From positions 1,426,001 through 1,490,000 of the forward strand of contig CANLRI010000001.1 in the NCBI GenBank assembly GCA_947493585.1: a stretch of DNA of 64,000 nucleotides, in the 5' to 3' direction. Below the pieces are notes generated by a model. That model had not been told where the DNA came from. It saw nothing but the letters and a program-made list of their open reading frames with translations, and did not search any database. Shown piece by piece: positions 11,828 to 20,752 of this stretch. The stretch's first letter is position 1, and every line of letters begins with the position of its first letter. The stretch comes from an uncultured Planococcus sp. GTDB lineage: Bacteria > Bacillota > Bacilli > Bacillales_A > Planococcaceae. A program made the translations under genes and the position numbers.

Positions 11828-12757
11828 ATGGAACCGAATGGGATTCTTCCATTATGGAAAGAGCCGGGCATGACATCGCATGATTGCGTTTTCCGCTTGC
11901 GGAAAATCTTGAAAACAAAAAAAGTCGGGCATACCGGGACACTTGATCCACAAGTCGACGGCGTGCTGCCGATTTGCCTCGGGCGATCGACCAAAGTGGC
12001 AGAATATATTACAGATCAAGGAAAAACATACGAAGCAGAAGTGTCGATCGGATCTTCAACGGAAACAGAAGATGCGGAAGGCCTGGTAGTGGAACAAGAC
12101 GCGAGCGACAAAATAATTACACGCGAGCAATTGGAAAACGTATTGCTAAGCCTGACTGGTGACATTGAACAAATCCCGCCGATGTATTCGGCCGTCAAAG
12201 TGAACGGCCGGAAATTATACGAATATGCCCGCAAAGGAGAAACGGTGGAGCGTCCGGTGCGGACCGTGCATATTGACTCGATTGAATTATTGGACGATGC
12301 GGACACGTGGCAAGGACAGAATATCCGTTTCCGCATCCGTATCCGCTGCGGCAAAGGAACTTATATCCGAACGCTTGCTGTACAGATCGGCGAAGCGCTT
12401 GGCTATCCGGCTCATATGTCACAGCTGACGCGCACGCAATCGGGGAGTTTTACAAAACAACAGTGTGTGACGCTTGCCGAAGTAGAGGAAATTGCGCAAA
12501 ATGGGGATATCGGTTCTATTTTGCAGCCTCTTGCCTATGGCTTAAGTGCGTTTCCGTTTGCAGAAATTACGCCGGATTTGCTGTTCGGCATCAAAAATGG
12601 CCAAGTGCTTGAAGAGCATTCGGTCTTGAAGACGGAACCATTTGTCGTTTTCACCTATCAAGGCGTGCCGGCAGCGTTGTATAAACGGCATCCGGATAAG
12701 CCGGGCAAAATGAAACCCGAAAAAATGTTTGGATTTCCTCCAACGGACGAGGTGTAA
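11828..12757 (+). CDS. truB: tRNA pseudouridine-55 synthase
   Basis: Converts U55 of the T loop in most tRNAs to pseudouridine. The 309-residue protein has the TruB start (NGILPLWKEPGMTSHD), the KVGHTGTLDP motif with the catalytic aspartate near residue 40, and a C-terminal PUA-like extension. An ATG at 11807 is in frame, but AGAGGAGC at 11811-11820 fits the ATG at 11828, which gives the usual length. The ribF start follows 1 bp after the stop. Confidence 0.96.
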   Translation: MEPNGILPLWKEPGMTSHDCVFRLRKILKTKKVGHTGTLDPQVDGVLPICLGRSTKVAEYITDQGKTYEAEVSIGSSTETEDAEGLVVEQDASDKIITREQLENVLLSLTGDIEQIPPMYSAVKVNGRKLYEYARKGETVERPVRTVHIDSIELLDDADTWQGQNIRFRIRIRCGKGTYIRTLAVQIGEALGYPAHMSQLTRTQSGSFTKQQCVTLAEVEEIAQNGDIGSILQPLAYGLSAFPFAEITPDLLFGIKNGQVLEEHSVLKTEPFVVFTYQGVPAALYKRHPDKPGKMKPEKMFGFPPTDEV

Positions 12758-12758
12758 T

Positions 12759-13700
12759 ATGAAAATCATTCACTTGAGTTATCCGCACGAGATGAAAGCA
12801 CAAGAACACGGCCCGCTGTCAATGGCGATCGGTTTTTTTGACGGCGTGCACCGTGGGCACCAAAAAGTGATCGGAACGGCAATCAGCAAGGCGCAAGCAA
12901 GCGGGATGAAATCGGCTGTCATGACTTTCGATCCGCATCCATCGCTCGTGCTTGGCGGCCGGAAAGAAGAAGTTTTCTATATCACGCCGCTCGGGCAGAA
13001 AATGGAGATATTAAAGGAGATGGGCGTCGACATTTGTTATATCGTCCGTTTTACATCAGAATTTGCAAAACTTTCTCCTGAACAATTCATCGAGCATTTT
13101 ATCGACGGCCTTGGCGTGAAAGAAGTCGTTGCCGGATTTGATTTCTCATTCGGCTATAAGGGCGGCGGGGATATGGCATTGATGGAATCATACGGGAATG
13201 ACCGGTATCGCGTCACGACTGTCGGCAAAATTGAAGCGGACAATGAAAAGGTCAGTTCGACGCGCATCCGTCACTTATTGAAAGACGGTCTGGTCGAACC
13301 CGTCCATCACCTTCTTGGCAGGCCCTACCGAATTTCCGGAACGGTCGTCAACGGCGATAAACGCGGGCGGACGATCGGCTTTCCGACAGCAAACGTTGAA
13401 CCGGAACTCGGCACATTCGTTCCGAAGCGCGGCGTCTATGCGGTCCGGATCGAAGTTCAAGGCGCTTATTTCGACGGTGTCTGCAATGTCGGGTACAAGC
13501 CGACGTTCAATAATCCCGATGTCAAAAACCTGGTCATAGAAGTCCATATTTTGGATTATGATAAATCGATTTACGGGGAAAAAGTCGTTGTTGAATGGCA
13601 TAAGCGCATCCGTGATGAACAGAAATTTTCCGGCATCGATGAACTGAAAACCCAAATAGGCCGGGACAAAGATACCGCAAAGCAATATTTCGAAGTGTAG
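12759..13700 (+). CDS. ribF: Bifunctional riboflavin kinase / FAD synthetase
   Basis: Phosphorylates riboflavin to FMN and adenylylates FMN to FAD. Of 313 residues, the N-terminal nucleotidyltransferase has GFFDGVHRGHQ (about 24-34) and the STRIR segment. The C-terminal flavokinase has GRPYRISGTVVNGDKRGRTIG and the GFPTAN motif near 200. The ATG at 12759 follows GACGAGGTG; an upstream in-frame TTG lies inside truB and is unlikely. It is called ribC in B. subtilis. No FMN riboswitch is seen upstream. Confidence 0.96.
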   Translation: MKIIHLSYPHEMKAQEHGPLSMAIGFFDGVHRGHQKVIGTAISKAQASGMKSAVMTFDPHPSLVLGGRKEEVFYITPLGQKMEILKEMGVDICYIVRFTSEFAKLSPEQFIEHFIDGLGVKEVVAGFDFSFGYKGGGDMALMESYGNDRYRVTTVGKIEADNEKVSSTRIRHLLKDGLVEPVHHLLGRPYRISGTVVNGDKRGRTIGFPTANVEPELGTFVPKRGVYAVRIEVQGAYFDGVCNVGYKPTFNNPDVKNLVIEVHILDYDKSIYGEKVVVEWHKRIRDEQKFSGIDELKTQIGRDKDTAKQYFEV

Positions 13701-13709
13701 CTTGGACAG

Positions 13710-13738
13710 TTGATTTCAGGAAATCACTGTGCTATGAT
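13710..13738 (+). promoter_or_regulatory. Sigma-A promoter for rpsO
   Basis: TTGATT, 17 nt, TATGAT. It sits in the ribF-rpsO gap about 97 bp before the rpsO start, leaving a leader of roughly 90 nt. Confidence 0.75.
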
Positions 13739-13744
13739 ATCAAA

Positions 13745-13834
13745 GTACTGAACGTACTAACCGTTGCTTGGCAAATCGAATCACCAACGTTTGCTAGGTA
13801 ATAGGGGCTATCAGAGATTAGGAGGTGGAACAGC
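13745..13834 (+). promoter_or_regulatory. Probable S15 autoregulatory leader
   Basis: The rpsO leader carries overlapping complementary elements (CGTTG with CAACG, GCAAA with TTTGC) able to form alternative helices, then GGGGCTATC near the ribosome binding site. Many Bacillales rpsO mRNAs have an S15-binding leader; assignment here is by position and pairing potential only. Confidence 0.4.
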
Positions 13835-14104
13835 ATGGCAATCACTCAAGAACGTAAAAATGAATTGATCAATGAATACAAAGTGCATGACACTGATACT
13901 GGTTCTCCAGAAATTCAGATCGCCATTCTTACAGAAGACATCAACAACTTGAACGAGCACTTGCGTACCCACAAGAAAGATCACCATTCACGTCGTGGTC
14001 TATTCAAAATGGTTGGACGCCGTCGTAACTTGCTTAAATACCTACGCGAGAACGATGTACAACGCTACCGTGAGTTAATCGCAAGACTTGGCCTACGCCG
14101 ATAA
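13835..14104 (+). CDS. rpsO: 30S ribosomal protein S15
   Basis: An 89-residue primary 16S rRNA-binding protein of the 30S central domain. It contains the S15 signatures [10 protein letters not shown] and the [22 protein letters not shown] block that contacts the rRNA three-way junction. A strong AGGAGGTGG ribosome binding site precedes the ATG. It is transcribed from its own promoter and followed by a terminator. Confidence 0.98.
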   Translation: MAITQERKNELINEYKVHDTDTGSPEIQIAILTEDINNLNEHLRTHKKDHHSRRGLFKMVGRRRNLLKYLRENDVQRYRELIARLGLRR

Positions 14105-14116
14105 TAGCAAGCAGAG

Positions 14117-14144
14117 AAAGCGGGATTCGTCCCGCTTTTTCTTT
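14117..14144 (+). terminator. Intrinsic terminator after rpsO
   Basis: Perfect 9-bp stem AAAGCGGGA / TCCCGCTTT with a TTCG tetraloop and a T tract. Confidence 0.9.
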
Positions 14145-14243
14145 ATGCTTAAAACTTATCATTGAATCGCACTTGATGTGCTTTTTTGATACACTATTTA
14201 AAGATACATACTACACGAAACACAGTAAGAGAGGAGCTCGACT

Positions 14244-16352
14244 ATGGAGCAAACAAAAAAGGTTTACACATTTGACTGGGCTGGCCGTGAACTGAAGGTC
14301 GAAGTCGGTCAACTGGCAAAACAAGCAAACGGAGCAGCATTGATCCGTTATGGCGATACAGCAGTATTATCCACTGCAACCGCATCAAAATCACCGAAGC
14401 CTTTGGATTTCTTCCCACTAACAGTGAACTACGAAGAGCGCCAATACGCTGTCGGGAAAATCCCGGGTGGATTCATTAAACGCGAAGGACGCCCATCTGA
14501 AAAAGCTACTTTGATCAGCCGCTTGATCGACCGTCCGTTGCGCCCGTTATTCCCAGACGGTTTCCGCAATGAAGTGCAAGTCATTTCAATGGTTATGTCA
14601 GTCGATCAGGATTGCCCATCTGAAATGGCAGCGATGTTCGGGTCTTCCTTGGCATTAATGATTTCAGACATTCCGTTTGATGGGCCGATTGCTGGCGTTA
14701 TCGTCGGAATGGTGGATGGCGAGTACATCATCAACCCGACAGGCGAGCAAATGGAGAAAAGTTCGATCAACTTGACGGTTGCCGGCACGAAAGACGCCAT
14801 TAATATGGTAGAAGCCGGCGCGAAAGAAGTGTCTGAAGAAGTGATTCTTGAAGCAATCATGTTCGGGCACGAAGAAATCAAGAAATTGATCGCTTTCCAG
14901 GAAGAAATTGCTGCGGAAGTGGCGAAAGAAAAATCGGCTGTTCAATTATACGAATTGGATGCTGACTTGACGGCTGACTTGAAAACAGCCGTGGAACAAG
15001 ACATGAACGCTGCAGTTCAAGTGAATGAAAAGCAGGCACGCAATGAAGCGATTGCGGCTGTCCGCGAACGTGCGCTTGAAGCATATGCAGATTCAGAAGA
15101 CGATATCAAAAAGCAAGCGGGCCAAGTGCTCGATAAAATGGTCAAAGATGAAGTTCGCCGCTTGATCACGGATGAAAAAATCCGCCCAGACGGCCGCGGC
15201 CCATCTGAAATCCGCGCGCTTTCTTCTGAAGTCGGCGTCCTTGCGCGCACTCACGGCTCGGGCCTCTTTACGCGCGGCCAAACGCAAGCGATGAGCATTT
15301 GTACGCTCGGCGCTCTTGGCGATGTACAAATCATCGATGGCCTCGGATTGGAAGAAACGAAGCGTTTTATGCACCATTATAATTTCCCGTTGTTCTCAGT
15401 CGGGGAAACTGGATTCCTGCGTGGCCCTGGCCGCCGCGAAATCGGACACGGCGCTCTAGGCGAACGTGCTCTTGAAGCAGTCATTCCAAACGAAAAAGAT
15501 TTCCCATACACGATCCGCCTCGTTTCTGAAGTATTGGAATCAAACGGTTCCACATCACAGGCAAGCATTTGTGCGTCTACTTTGGCGATGATGGATGCGG
15601 GTGTGCCAATTAAAGCACCGGTAGCCGGAATTGCAATGGGACTTGTGAAAAAAGGCGAGAACTACACAGTTCTTTCCGATATTCAAGGGATGGAAGACCA
15701 TCTCGGCGATATGGACTTTAAAGTTGCTGGAACCGCAGAAGGCGTTACAGCTTTGCAAATGGATATCAAAATCGATGGCTTGTCCCGCGAGATTTTAGAA
15801 GAAGCATTGACGCAAGCGAAAATCGGGCGTCTGCACATTTTAGAATCGATGATTGCCACGATTAATACACCGCGCACGACCTTGTCGAAGTTTGCGCCGA
15901 AGATCATCATGGTGAAGATCAATCCGGACAAAATCCGCGACGTTATCGGGCCAGGCGGAAAAGTCATCAATAAAATCATCGATGAAACGGGTGTTAAAAT
16001 CGACACTGAACAAGATGGCACGATTTTCATTTCTTCCGTTGATGAAGAAATGAACGCCAAAGCGAAAGCGATGATCGAAAATATCGTACGCGAAGCGAAA
16101 GTCGGCGAATATTACGAAGGCGCAGTCAAGCGTATCGAAAAATTTGGCGCATTCGTCGAGTTGTTCCCTGGCAAAGACGGCCTTCTCCACATTTCTGAAA
16201 TCCAGGAAGAGCGGACGAAAGAAGTGGAAGATGTCTTGAAGATGGGCGATGTCATCAAAGTCAAAGTCATCGAAATCGACCGTCAAGGACGCGTCAATTT
16301 GTCCCGCAAAACAGTTTTGAAAGAAGAAAAAGAAGCAGCTGAAAAGGCTTAA
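14244..16352 (+). CDS. pnp: Polyribonucleotide nucleotidyltransferase (PNPase)
   Basis: Phosphorolytic 3'-5' exoribonuclease of mRNA decay. The 702-residue chain has two RNase PH domains (about 12-145 and 320-460, the second with [13 protein letters not shown]) joined by an alpha-helical linker. A KH domain ([15 protein letters not shown] near 560) and an S1 domain (about 620-690) follow. The length matches B. subtilis. It follows rpsO in the classic rpsO-pnp order but behind a strong terminator. The ATG follows GAGAGGAGC. Confidence 0.98.
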   Translation: MEQTKKVYTFDWAGRELKVEVGQLAKQANGAALIRYGDTAVLSTATASKSPKPLDFFPLTVNYEERQYAVGKIPGGFIKREGRPSEKATLISRLIDRPLRPLFPDGFRNEVQVISMVMSVDQDCPSEMAAMFGSSLALMISDIPFDGPIAGVIVGMVDGEYIINPTGEQMEKSSINLTVAGTKDAINMVEAGAKEVSEEVILEAIMFGHEEIKKLIAFQEEIAAEVAKEKSAVQLYELDADLTADLKTAVEQDMNAAVQVNEKQARNEAIAAVRERALEAYADSEDDIKKQAGQVLDKMVKDEVRRLITDEKIRPDGRGPSEIRALSSEVGVLARTHGSGLFTRGQTQAMSICTLGALGDVQIIDGLGLEETKRFMHHYNFPLFSVGETGFLRGPGRREIGHGALGERALEAVIPNEKDFPYTIRLVSEVLESNGSTSQASICASTLAMMDAGVPIKAPVAGIAMGLVKKGENYTVLSDIQGMEDHLGDMDFKVAGTAEGVTALQMDIKIDGLSREILEEALTQAKIGRLHILESMIATINTPRTTLSKFAPKIIMVKINPDKIRDVIGPGGKVINKIIDETGVKIDTEQDGTIFISSVDEEMNAKAKAMIENIVREAKVGEYYEGAVKRIEKFGAFVELFPGKDGLLHISEIQEERTKEVEDVLKMGDVIKVKVIEIDRQGRVNLSRKTVLKEEKEAAEKA

Positions 16353-16373
16353 GACGCTAGATAAACAAAGTGG

Positions 16374-16408
16374 AAAAATTGCCGGTGGCATTCGCCGGCA
16401 ATTTTTTT
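16374..16408 (+). terminator. Intrinsic terminator after pnp
   Basis: A 12-bp stem AAAAATTGCCGG / CCGGCAATTTTT with a 9-nt loop and a T run. Confidence 0.88.
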
Positions 16409-16428
16409 CATATACAGGAGGGCTTTCC

Positions 16429-17640
16429 ATGGTTACTACTTATACTTGCCAAAATGGCTTGCGCATCGTCTCGGAACATATTCCACATTTTCGTTCCGTG
16501 TCGGTCGGCGTATTTGTCAATACGGGGTCGAGGGATGAGCGGCCGGATGAAAACGGCATCACTCATTTCATTGAACATCTCTTGTTCAAAGGCACCAAAA
16601 TACGCAGTGCCAAAGACATTGCACGGGAATTCGACCGCATTGGCGGCGATTTGAATGCTTATACATCCAAAGAATATACTTGTTATTACGCCAAAGTGCT
16701 AGACCATCATGCGCCGCTTGCGGTGGACGTGTTGGCGGACATGTTTTTCAATTCAGTGATGGACCCAGTAGAAATCGATAAAGAGCGGCTTGTCGTCAAA
16801 GAGGAAATCAGCATGACAGAAGATATGGCAGATGACGATGTCCACGAGCAATTATGGCGGGTCATGTATCCCGATAACGCAATCGGCGCCCCGATTTTAG
16901 GGACTGCCGAAACACTGGACCGTTTTTCGCGACAACGGATTTTGGATTATATGGAGCGCCATTACACACCGTCGAATACGGTCATTTCCGTGGCAGGCCA
17001 AATCGATAGCAAATTGCTCAGCCAAATTGAGAATTTATTCGGCTCATTTGAACGAAAGAGTCCTGAAAATGCACACGTTTTGCCAAATTTTGTACCGGGA
17101 CAGTCAATTAAGCATAAGGAAACCGAACAAGCCCACATTTGCCTCGGTTATCCAGGGCTATCGCTTCAGGACGATCGATTGTTTGCGCTGGCGGTATTGA
17201 ACAATATCATCGGCGGCTCGATGTCGTCGCGGTTGTTCCAGGAAATCCGTGAAGACCGGGGGCTGGCTTATTCGGTTTATTCCTATCACTCGGCATACTC
17301 TGACCACGGTACGCTAGCAATTTACGGCGGCACGGCCGATCATCAAGTCGGTGAAGTAGAAGAATTGATCCGCACATCGCTGCAGCGCATGCAACAAGGC
17401 GATATCAGTGACGTGGAAATTTCAGATTCCCGTGAGCAATTAAAAGGCAATTTGCTGCTTGGGCTAGAAAGCACAGGATCCAGAATGAGCCGCAACGGAA
17501 AATATGAATTGCTTCACGGCAAACACCAGTCCTCTGATGACATCATCCGCTTGATCGATGCAGTGGAGCGTGAACACGTGCTTGATTTGATGCAACTGAC
17601 GGCCACTGCACCGGCTATCTCCATTATCCGTTCACAATGA
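16429..17640 (+). CDS. mlpA: M16 family zinc peptidase MlpA/YmxG
   Basis: A 403-residue insulinase-type (pitrilysin family) peptidase. The inverted zinc motif HxxEH is intact (HFIEH, residues 46-50), and the distal glutamate lies in VVKEEISM near 123. The C-terminal half has the usual R/Y segment ...DRGLAYSVYSYHSAY. B. subtilis MlpA is linked to protease gene regulation; substrates here are unknown. It starts 20 bp after the pnp terminator with an AGGAGGGC ribosome binding site. B. subtilis has spoVFA/spoVFB after this gene; here asd follows at once. Confidence 0.93.
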   Translation: MVTTYTCQNGLRIVSEHIPHFRSVSVGVFVNTGSRDERPDENGITHFIEHLLFKGTKIRSAKDIAREFDRIGGDLNAYTSKEYTCYYAKVLDHHAPLAVDVLADMFFNSVMDPVEIDKERLVVKEEISMTEDMADDDVHEQLWRVMYPDNAIGAPILGTAETLDRFSRQRILDYMERHYTPSNTVISVAGQIDSKLLSQIENLFGSFERKSPENAHVLPNFVPGQSIKHKETEQAHICLGYPGLSLQDDRLFALAVLNNIIGGSMSSRLFQEIREDRGLAYSVYSYHSAYSDHGTLAIYGGTADHQVGEVEELIRTSLQRMQQGDISDVEISDSREQLKGNLLLGLESTGSRMSRNGKYELLHGKHQSSDDIIRLIDAVEREHVLDLMQLTATAPAISIIRSQ

Positions 17641-17650
17641 AAAATGAATT

Positions 17651-17665
17651 GCGACAATTTGTCGC
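17651..17665 (+). repeat. Short inverted repeat upstream of asd
   Basis: Perfect arms GCGACA / TGTCGC around ATT, 18 nt upstream of the extended -10 of asd. It could be an operator or just chance; no T tract follows, so it is not a terminator. Confidence 0.4.
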
Positions 17666-17682
17666 GCTGATGCGCTAAATTA

Positions 17683-17691
17683 TGTTACAAT
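17683..17691 (+). promoter_or_regulatory. Extended -10 promoter for asd
   Basis: TGTTACAAT fits an extended -10 (TG-N-TACAAT). No good -35 hexamer is visible at 17 nt, as is common for this promoter type. It lies 31 bp upstream of the GTG start. Confidence 0.55.
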
Positions 17692-17722
17692 AGCGCAAAT
17701 TAGCCAAGAAGGAGAGAGTCGA

Positions 17723-18757
17723 GTGAAAACCTATAACGTAGCGATCATGGGCGCAACCGGTGCCGTCGGTCAGCAAATGAAAGACCAGTTAGAGAAGCGC
17801 AATTTCCCCGTAGGAAGCATCAAATTCCTATCTTCTGCGCGCTCTGCCGGCAAGCAAATCGAATTCAATGGACAATCCTATACGGTGGAAGAAGCAGTGC
17901 CTGAATCTTTCGAGGGAGTAGACATCGCCTTATTCAGCGCTGGCGGCAGCATCTCGGAAAAGTTTGCCCCTGAAGCCGTGAAACGCGGCGCGGTAGTGGT
18001 CGACAATACGAGCGCATTCCGTATGAACGAAGACGTGCCGCTTGTCGTCCCGGAAGTGAACAAATCGGCATTAAAAGGCCATTCCGGCGTGATCGCCAAT
18101 CCCAATTGCTCGACCATCCAAATGGTGTGCGCATTGCAGCCGTTAAAAGCGCAATTCGGCTTGCAGAAAATCATCGTTTCTACGTACCAGGCGGTTTCTG
18201 GCGCTGGCATCGATGCGATCAATGAGTTGAAAGAGCAGTCTGCTGATTTCGATAACGCCGCAACTGCCGAGGCGAAAGTCTTGCCTGTGAAGTCAGCCGA
18301 TCGCCATTATCCTATCGCTTTCAACGCGGTGCCGCAAATCGATCAATTCGCAGACAATGGCTATACGCTAGAGGAAATGAAAATGATCAACGAAACAAAG
18401 AAAATCATGAGCGACCAAGGCTTGTCGGTCGCCGCGACTTGTGTGCGCTTGCCGGTCGTGACGGGCCATTCCGAATCCGTCTATGTAGAACTGGATGACA
18501 CCCCGACCGTCGAGCAAGTAAGAGATTCACTGAGAGGTGCGCCAGGCGTAGTCCTGCAAGACAATCCCGCCAATCAGGAATACCCGATGCCATTGATGGC
18601 AGCTGGGAAAGATGAAGTGTTCGTCGGGCGAATCCGCAAAGACCTAGACAACCCGAACGGCTATCATTTGTGGATTGTCTCCGATAATTTGATCAAAGGC
18701 GCGGCATTAAATTCAGTTCAAATTGCCGAGGCACTCATCGAAGAACAACTGCTGTAA
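17723..18757 (+). CDS. asd: Aspartate-semialdehyde dehydrogenase
   Basis: Reduces aspartyl phosphate to aspartate semialdehyde with NADPH, the branch point to lysine/diaminopimelate, threonine and methionine. The 344-residue protein has the nucleotide loop GATGAVGQQ at the N-terminus, and the catalytic cysteine in NPNCSTIQM is at residue 129. The GTG start follows AAGGAGAGAG. In B. subtilis dapG and dapA follow; here the next gene is rnjB, so the downstream enzymes must be encoded elsewhere. Confidence 0.96.
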   Translation: MKTYNVAIMGATGAVGQQMKDQLEKRNFPVGSIKFLSSARSAGKQIEFNGQSYTVEEAVPESFEGVDIALFSAGGSISEKFAPEAVKRGAVVVDNTSAFRMNEDVPLVVPEVNKSALKGHSGVIANPNCSTIQMVCALQPLKAQFGLQKIIVSTYQAVSGAGIDAINELKEQSADFDNAATAEAKVLPVKSADRHYPIAFNAVPQIDQFADNGYTLEEMKMINETKKIMSDQGLSVAATCVRLPVVTGHSESVYVELDDTPTVEQVRDSLRGAPGVVLQDNPANQEYPMPLMAAGKDEVFVGRIRKDLDNPNGYHLWIVSDNLIKGAALNSVQIAEALIEEQLL

Positions 18758-18770
18758 GCTTTTAGCTACT

Positions 18771-18797
18771 CATCCCGCTGCGGGTAAGCAGCGGATG
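18771..18797 (+). other. Hairpin 1 in the asd-rnjB gap
   Basis: CATCCCGCTGC pairs with GCAGCGGATG (one bulged C) around GGGTAA, only 14 nt after the asd stop. No T tract follows, so it is not a terminator by itself. It precedes a larger terminator-like hairpin by 14 nt. Confidence 0.6.
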
Positions 18798-18811
18798 CTT
18801 ATCAAACTTAT

Positions 18812-18871
18812 AGCCATCCCATGCGCTTGGAAGCTGTTACTTCCTAGTGTATGAGGATGGCTTTTCTTGTT
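18812..18871 (+). terminator. Long terminator hairpin after asd
   Basis: An unusually long stem: AGCCATCC / GGATGGCT, then CATGCGCT / AGTGTATG (two G-T pairs), a T-T mismatch, then GGAAG / CTTCC around CTGTTA, with a T-rich tail. It has about 21 base pairs, well above the usual 8-14. Confidence 0.8.
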
Positions 18872-18930
18872 ACATAAAACAGATTTTTTTCGCCTGGTGT
18901 TCGGTGCAGATGGCTATGGATATTTTTTCT

Positions 18931-18960
18931 TTGGACTGTTACCGGTGATTACCGTATAAT
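18931..18960 (+). promoter_or_regulatory. Sigma-A promoter for rnjB
   Basis: TTGGAC, 18 nt, TATAAT; the -10 matches consensus fully. It lies 47 bp upstream of the rnjB start codon. Confidence 0.8.
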
Positions 18961-19007
18961 GAAATCTATGGATCTGTACGGGTGAAATATTTTTAGGAGG
19001 AAATCAA

Positions 19008-20675
19008 TTGAGTAAAATTAAAAACGAAGTTATAAGAGTTATTCCGCTTGGCGGAGTAGGAGAGATCGGGAAAGCGATGTACGTCATCGATATCGACGAT
19101 GACCTGTTCGTCGTCGACAGCGGTTTGATGTTCCCGGAAGATGAGATGCTCGGCGTCGATATCGTTATTCCGGATGTTACGTATCTTGAAGAAAACAAAG
19201 ACCGTGTCAAAGGGATCTTCTTGACGCACGGCCATGAAGATGCAATCGGGTCGATTGCCTACCTATTGAAGAAAGTCCAAGCGCCGGTGTACGGCTCGAA
19301 GCTGACCATCGCGCTGGCCAAAGAACATGTAAAAGAGCTCGGTTCGCTCAAGCATCATAAATTCTTTGAAGTGACCAATAAGAGCCGCATGAATTTCGAT
19401 AAGACACACGTCACCTTTTTCCATACGACACATAGTATTCCGGATGCACTCGGCATCGTCTTCCACACATCGGAAGGCGCCATCGTCCATACCGGTGAAT
19501 TTAAATTCGACCAGTCAATGCAAGGCAGCTACCGCCCGGATTACGCCAAAATGGCGAAGCTTGGTGAAGATGGCGTCTTGATGCTGCTGTCGGATTCCAC
19601 AGAAGCTGAACGCCCAGGCTACACAACGTCTGAGACGGTCGTTGCCGATCATATTTTGACGGCATTCCACCAGGCGCCGGGGCGCATTCTCGTATCACTT
19701 TATTCATCCAACTTCATCCGTATCCAGCAAGTGTTCGACATCGCGCACCAAACCGGCAAAAAAGTCGCCGTAATCGGCAAAAGCTTAGAGAAAAGCTATG
19801 AAGTCGGCTTGCGCCTTGGCTATCTAGAAGTCGACGAAGATACAGTCATTTCCTTGAAAGACTTGGAAAAGTACAATGATGATGAAGTTGTCATCATCGT
19901 GACCGGCAACCAGGGCGAGCCGCTCGAAGCGCTCGATAAGATGGTCAGACGCCAGCATAAAGACGTGCGCATCAACGAAACAGATACGGTATTGATCACT
20001 TTCACACCGTCGCCAGGCATGGAAGTGCCGATGTTCCAGACAATGAACAAATTGGCGAAAGCCGGCGCGAAGGTGCTGACATCCAATAAGAAAGTACACG
20101 TTTCCGGACATGGCAGCCAGGAAGACTTGAAAATGATGCTGAACTTGATGAAGCCGAAGTATTTTGTGCCGATTCAAGGGGAATACAAAATGCTCATCGC
20201 CCACTCGAAATTGGCGCAGCAAGTCGGCATTGCGAAATCGGATATCTTCATCGCCGATAAAGGCGATATCGTCGAATACAGAAAAGAAAAAGTCCGCATG
20301 AGCGGCCGTGTCACGACAGGCAATGTCTTGATTGACGGCATCGGCATCGGGGACGTTGGGAACATCGTCTTGCGCGACCGTAAGCTTTTGTCACAGGATG
20401 GCATCTTTATTATCGTTGTCACATTAAACCGCAAGGAAAAGCGTATCGCTTCAGGTCCTGAAATTATTTCCAGAGGCTTTGTCTATGTCCGCGAATCGGA
20501 GCAATTGCTTGATGAATCAAGCCAATTAGTGCGCAAAGTCGTCGATAAATATGTGACGCGCGATGCGTTCGAATGGAACAACATCAAACAGGAAATCCGC
20601 GACACGCTCAATTCGTATCTGTACCAGCAGACGAAGCGGCGTCCGATGATCATTCCGATCATCATGGAATACTAA
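19008..20675 (+). CDS. rnjB: Ribonuclease J2
   Basis: A 555-residue metallo-beta-lactamase/beta-CASP ribonuclease that partners RNase J1 in mRNA decay and rRNA processing. It is assigned to J2 because the zinc motif is degenerate: HGHEDA in place of HGHEDH, with HTGEFKFD later. B. subtilis J2 is degenerate at the same place, and its own catalysis is weak. A C-terminal domain follows the beta-CASP region. The gene position (after asd, before ftsK) also matches B. subtilis rnjB. The start is TTG at 19008, after TAGGAGG. Confidence 0.9.
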   Translation: MSKIKNEVIRVIPLGGVGEIGKAMYVIDIDDDLFVVDSGLMFPEDEMLGVDIVIPDVTYLEENKDRVKGIFLTHGHEDAIGSIAYLLKKVQAPVYGSKLTIALAKEHVKELGSLKHHKFFEVTNKSRMNFDKTHVTFFHTTHSIPDALGIVFHTSEGAIVHTGEFKFDQSMQGSYRPDYAKMAKLGEDGVLMLLSDSTEAERPGYTTSETVVADHILTAFHQAPGRILVSLYSSNFIRIQQVFDIAHQTGKKVAVIGKSLEKSYEVGLRLGYLEVDEDTVISLKDLEKYNDDEVVIIVTGNQGEPLEALDKMVRRQHKDVRINETDTVLITFTPSPGMEVPMFQTMNKLAKAGAKVLTSNKKVHVSGHGSQEDLKMMLNLMKPKYFVPIQGEYKMLIAHSKLAQQVGIAKSDIFIADKGDIVEYRKEKVRMSGRVTTGNVLIDGIGIGDVGNIVLRDRKLLSQDGIFIIVVTLNRKEKRIASGPEIISRGFVYVRESEQLLDESSQLVRKVVDKYVTRDAFEWNNIKQEIRDTLNSYLYQQTKRRPMIIPIIMEY

Positions 20676-20685
20676 GAATACAAGT

Positions 20686-20726
20686 AAAAGGATTCCATAC
20701 CGATTTTATCGGCAGGAATCCTTTTT
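20686..20726 (+). terminator. Intrinsic terminator after rnjB
   Basis: Stem AAAAGGATTCC / GGAATCCTTTT with an inner CCGA / TCGG pairing and a T tract. It ends about 26 bp before ftsK. Confidence 0.88.
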
Positions 20727-20752
20727 CATTACGTAAGAAAAGAGGGAATCCC

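Noticed and set aside
13710..13834. FMN riboswitch near ribF
   Set aside because: The ribF upstream region is truB coding sequence, and the downstream leader belongs to rpsO; no RFN element features were found.
15840..16430. Minus-strand frame of 196 residues opposite pnp
   Set aside because: It mirrors pnp codons (Phe/Asp-rich) and has no family features.
18758..18930. Lysine or other riboswitch after asd
   Set aside because: The hairpins lie downstream of asd and before a separate rnjB promoter; they show no known riboswitch core.
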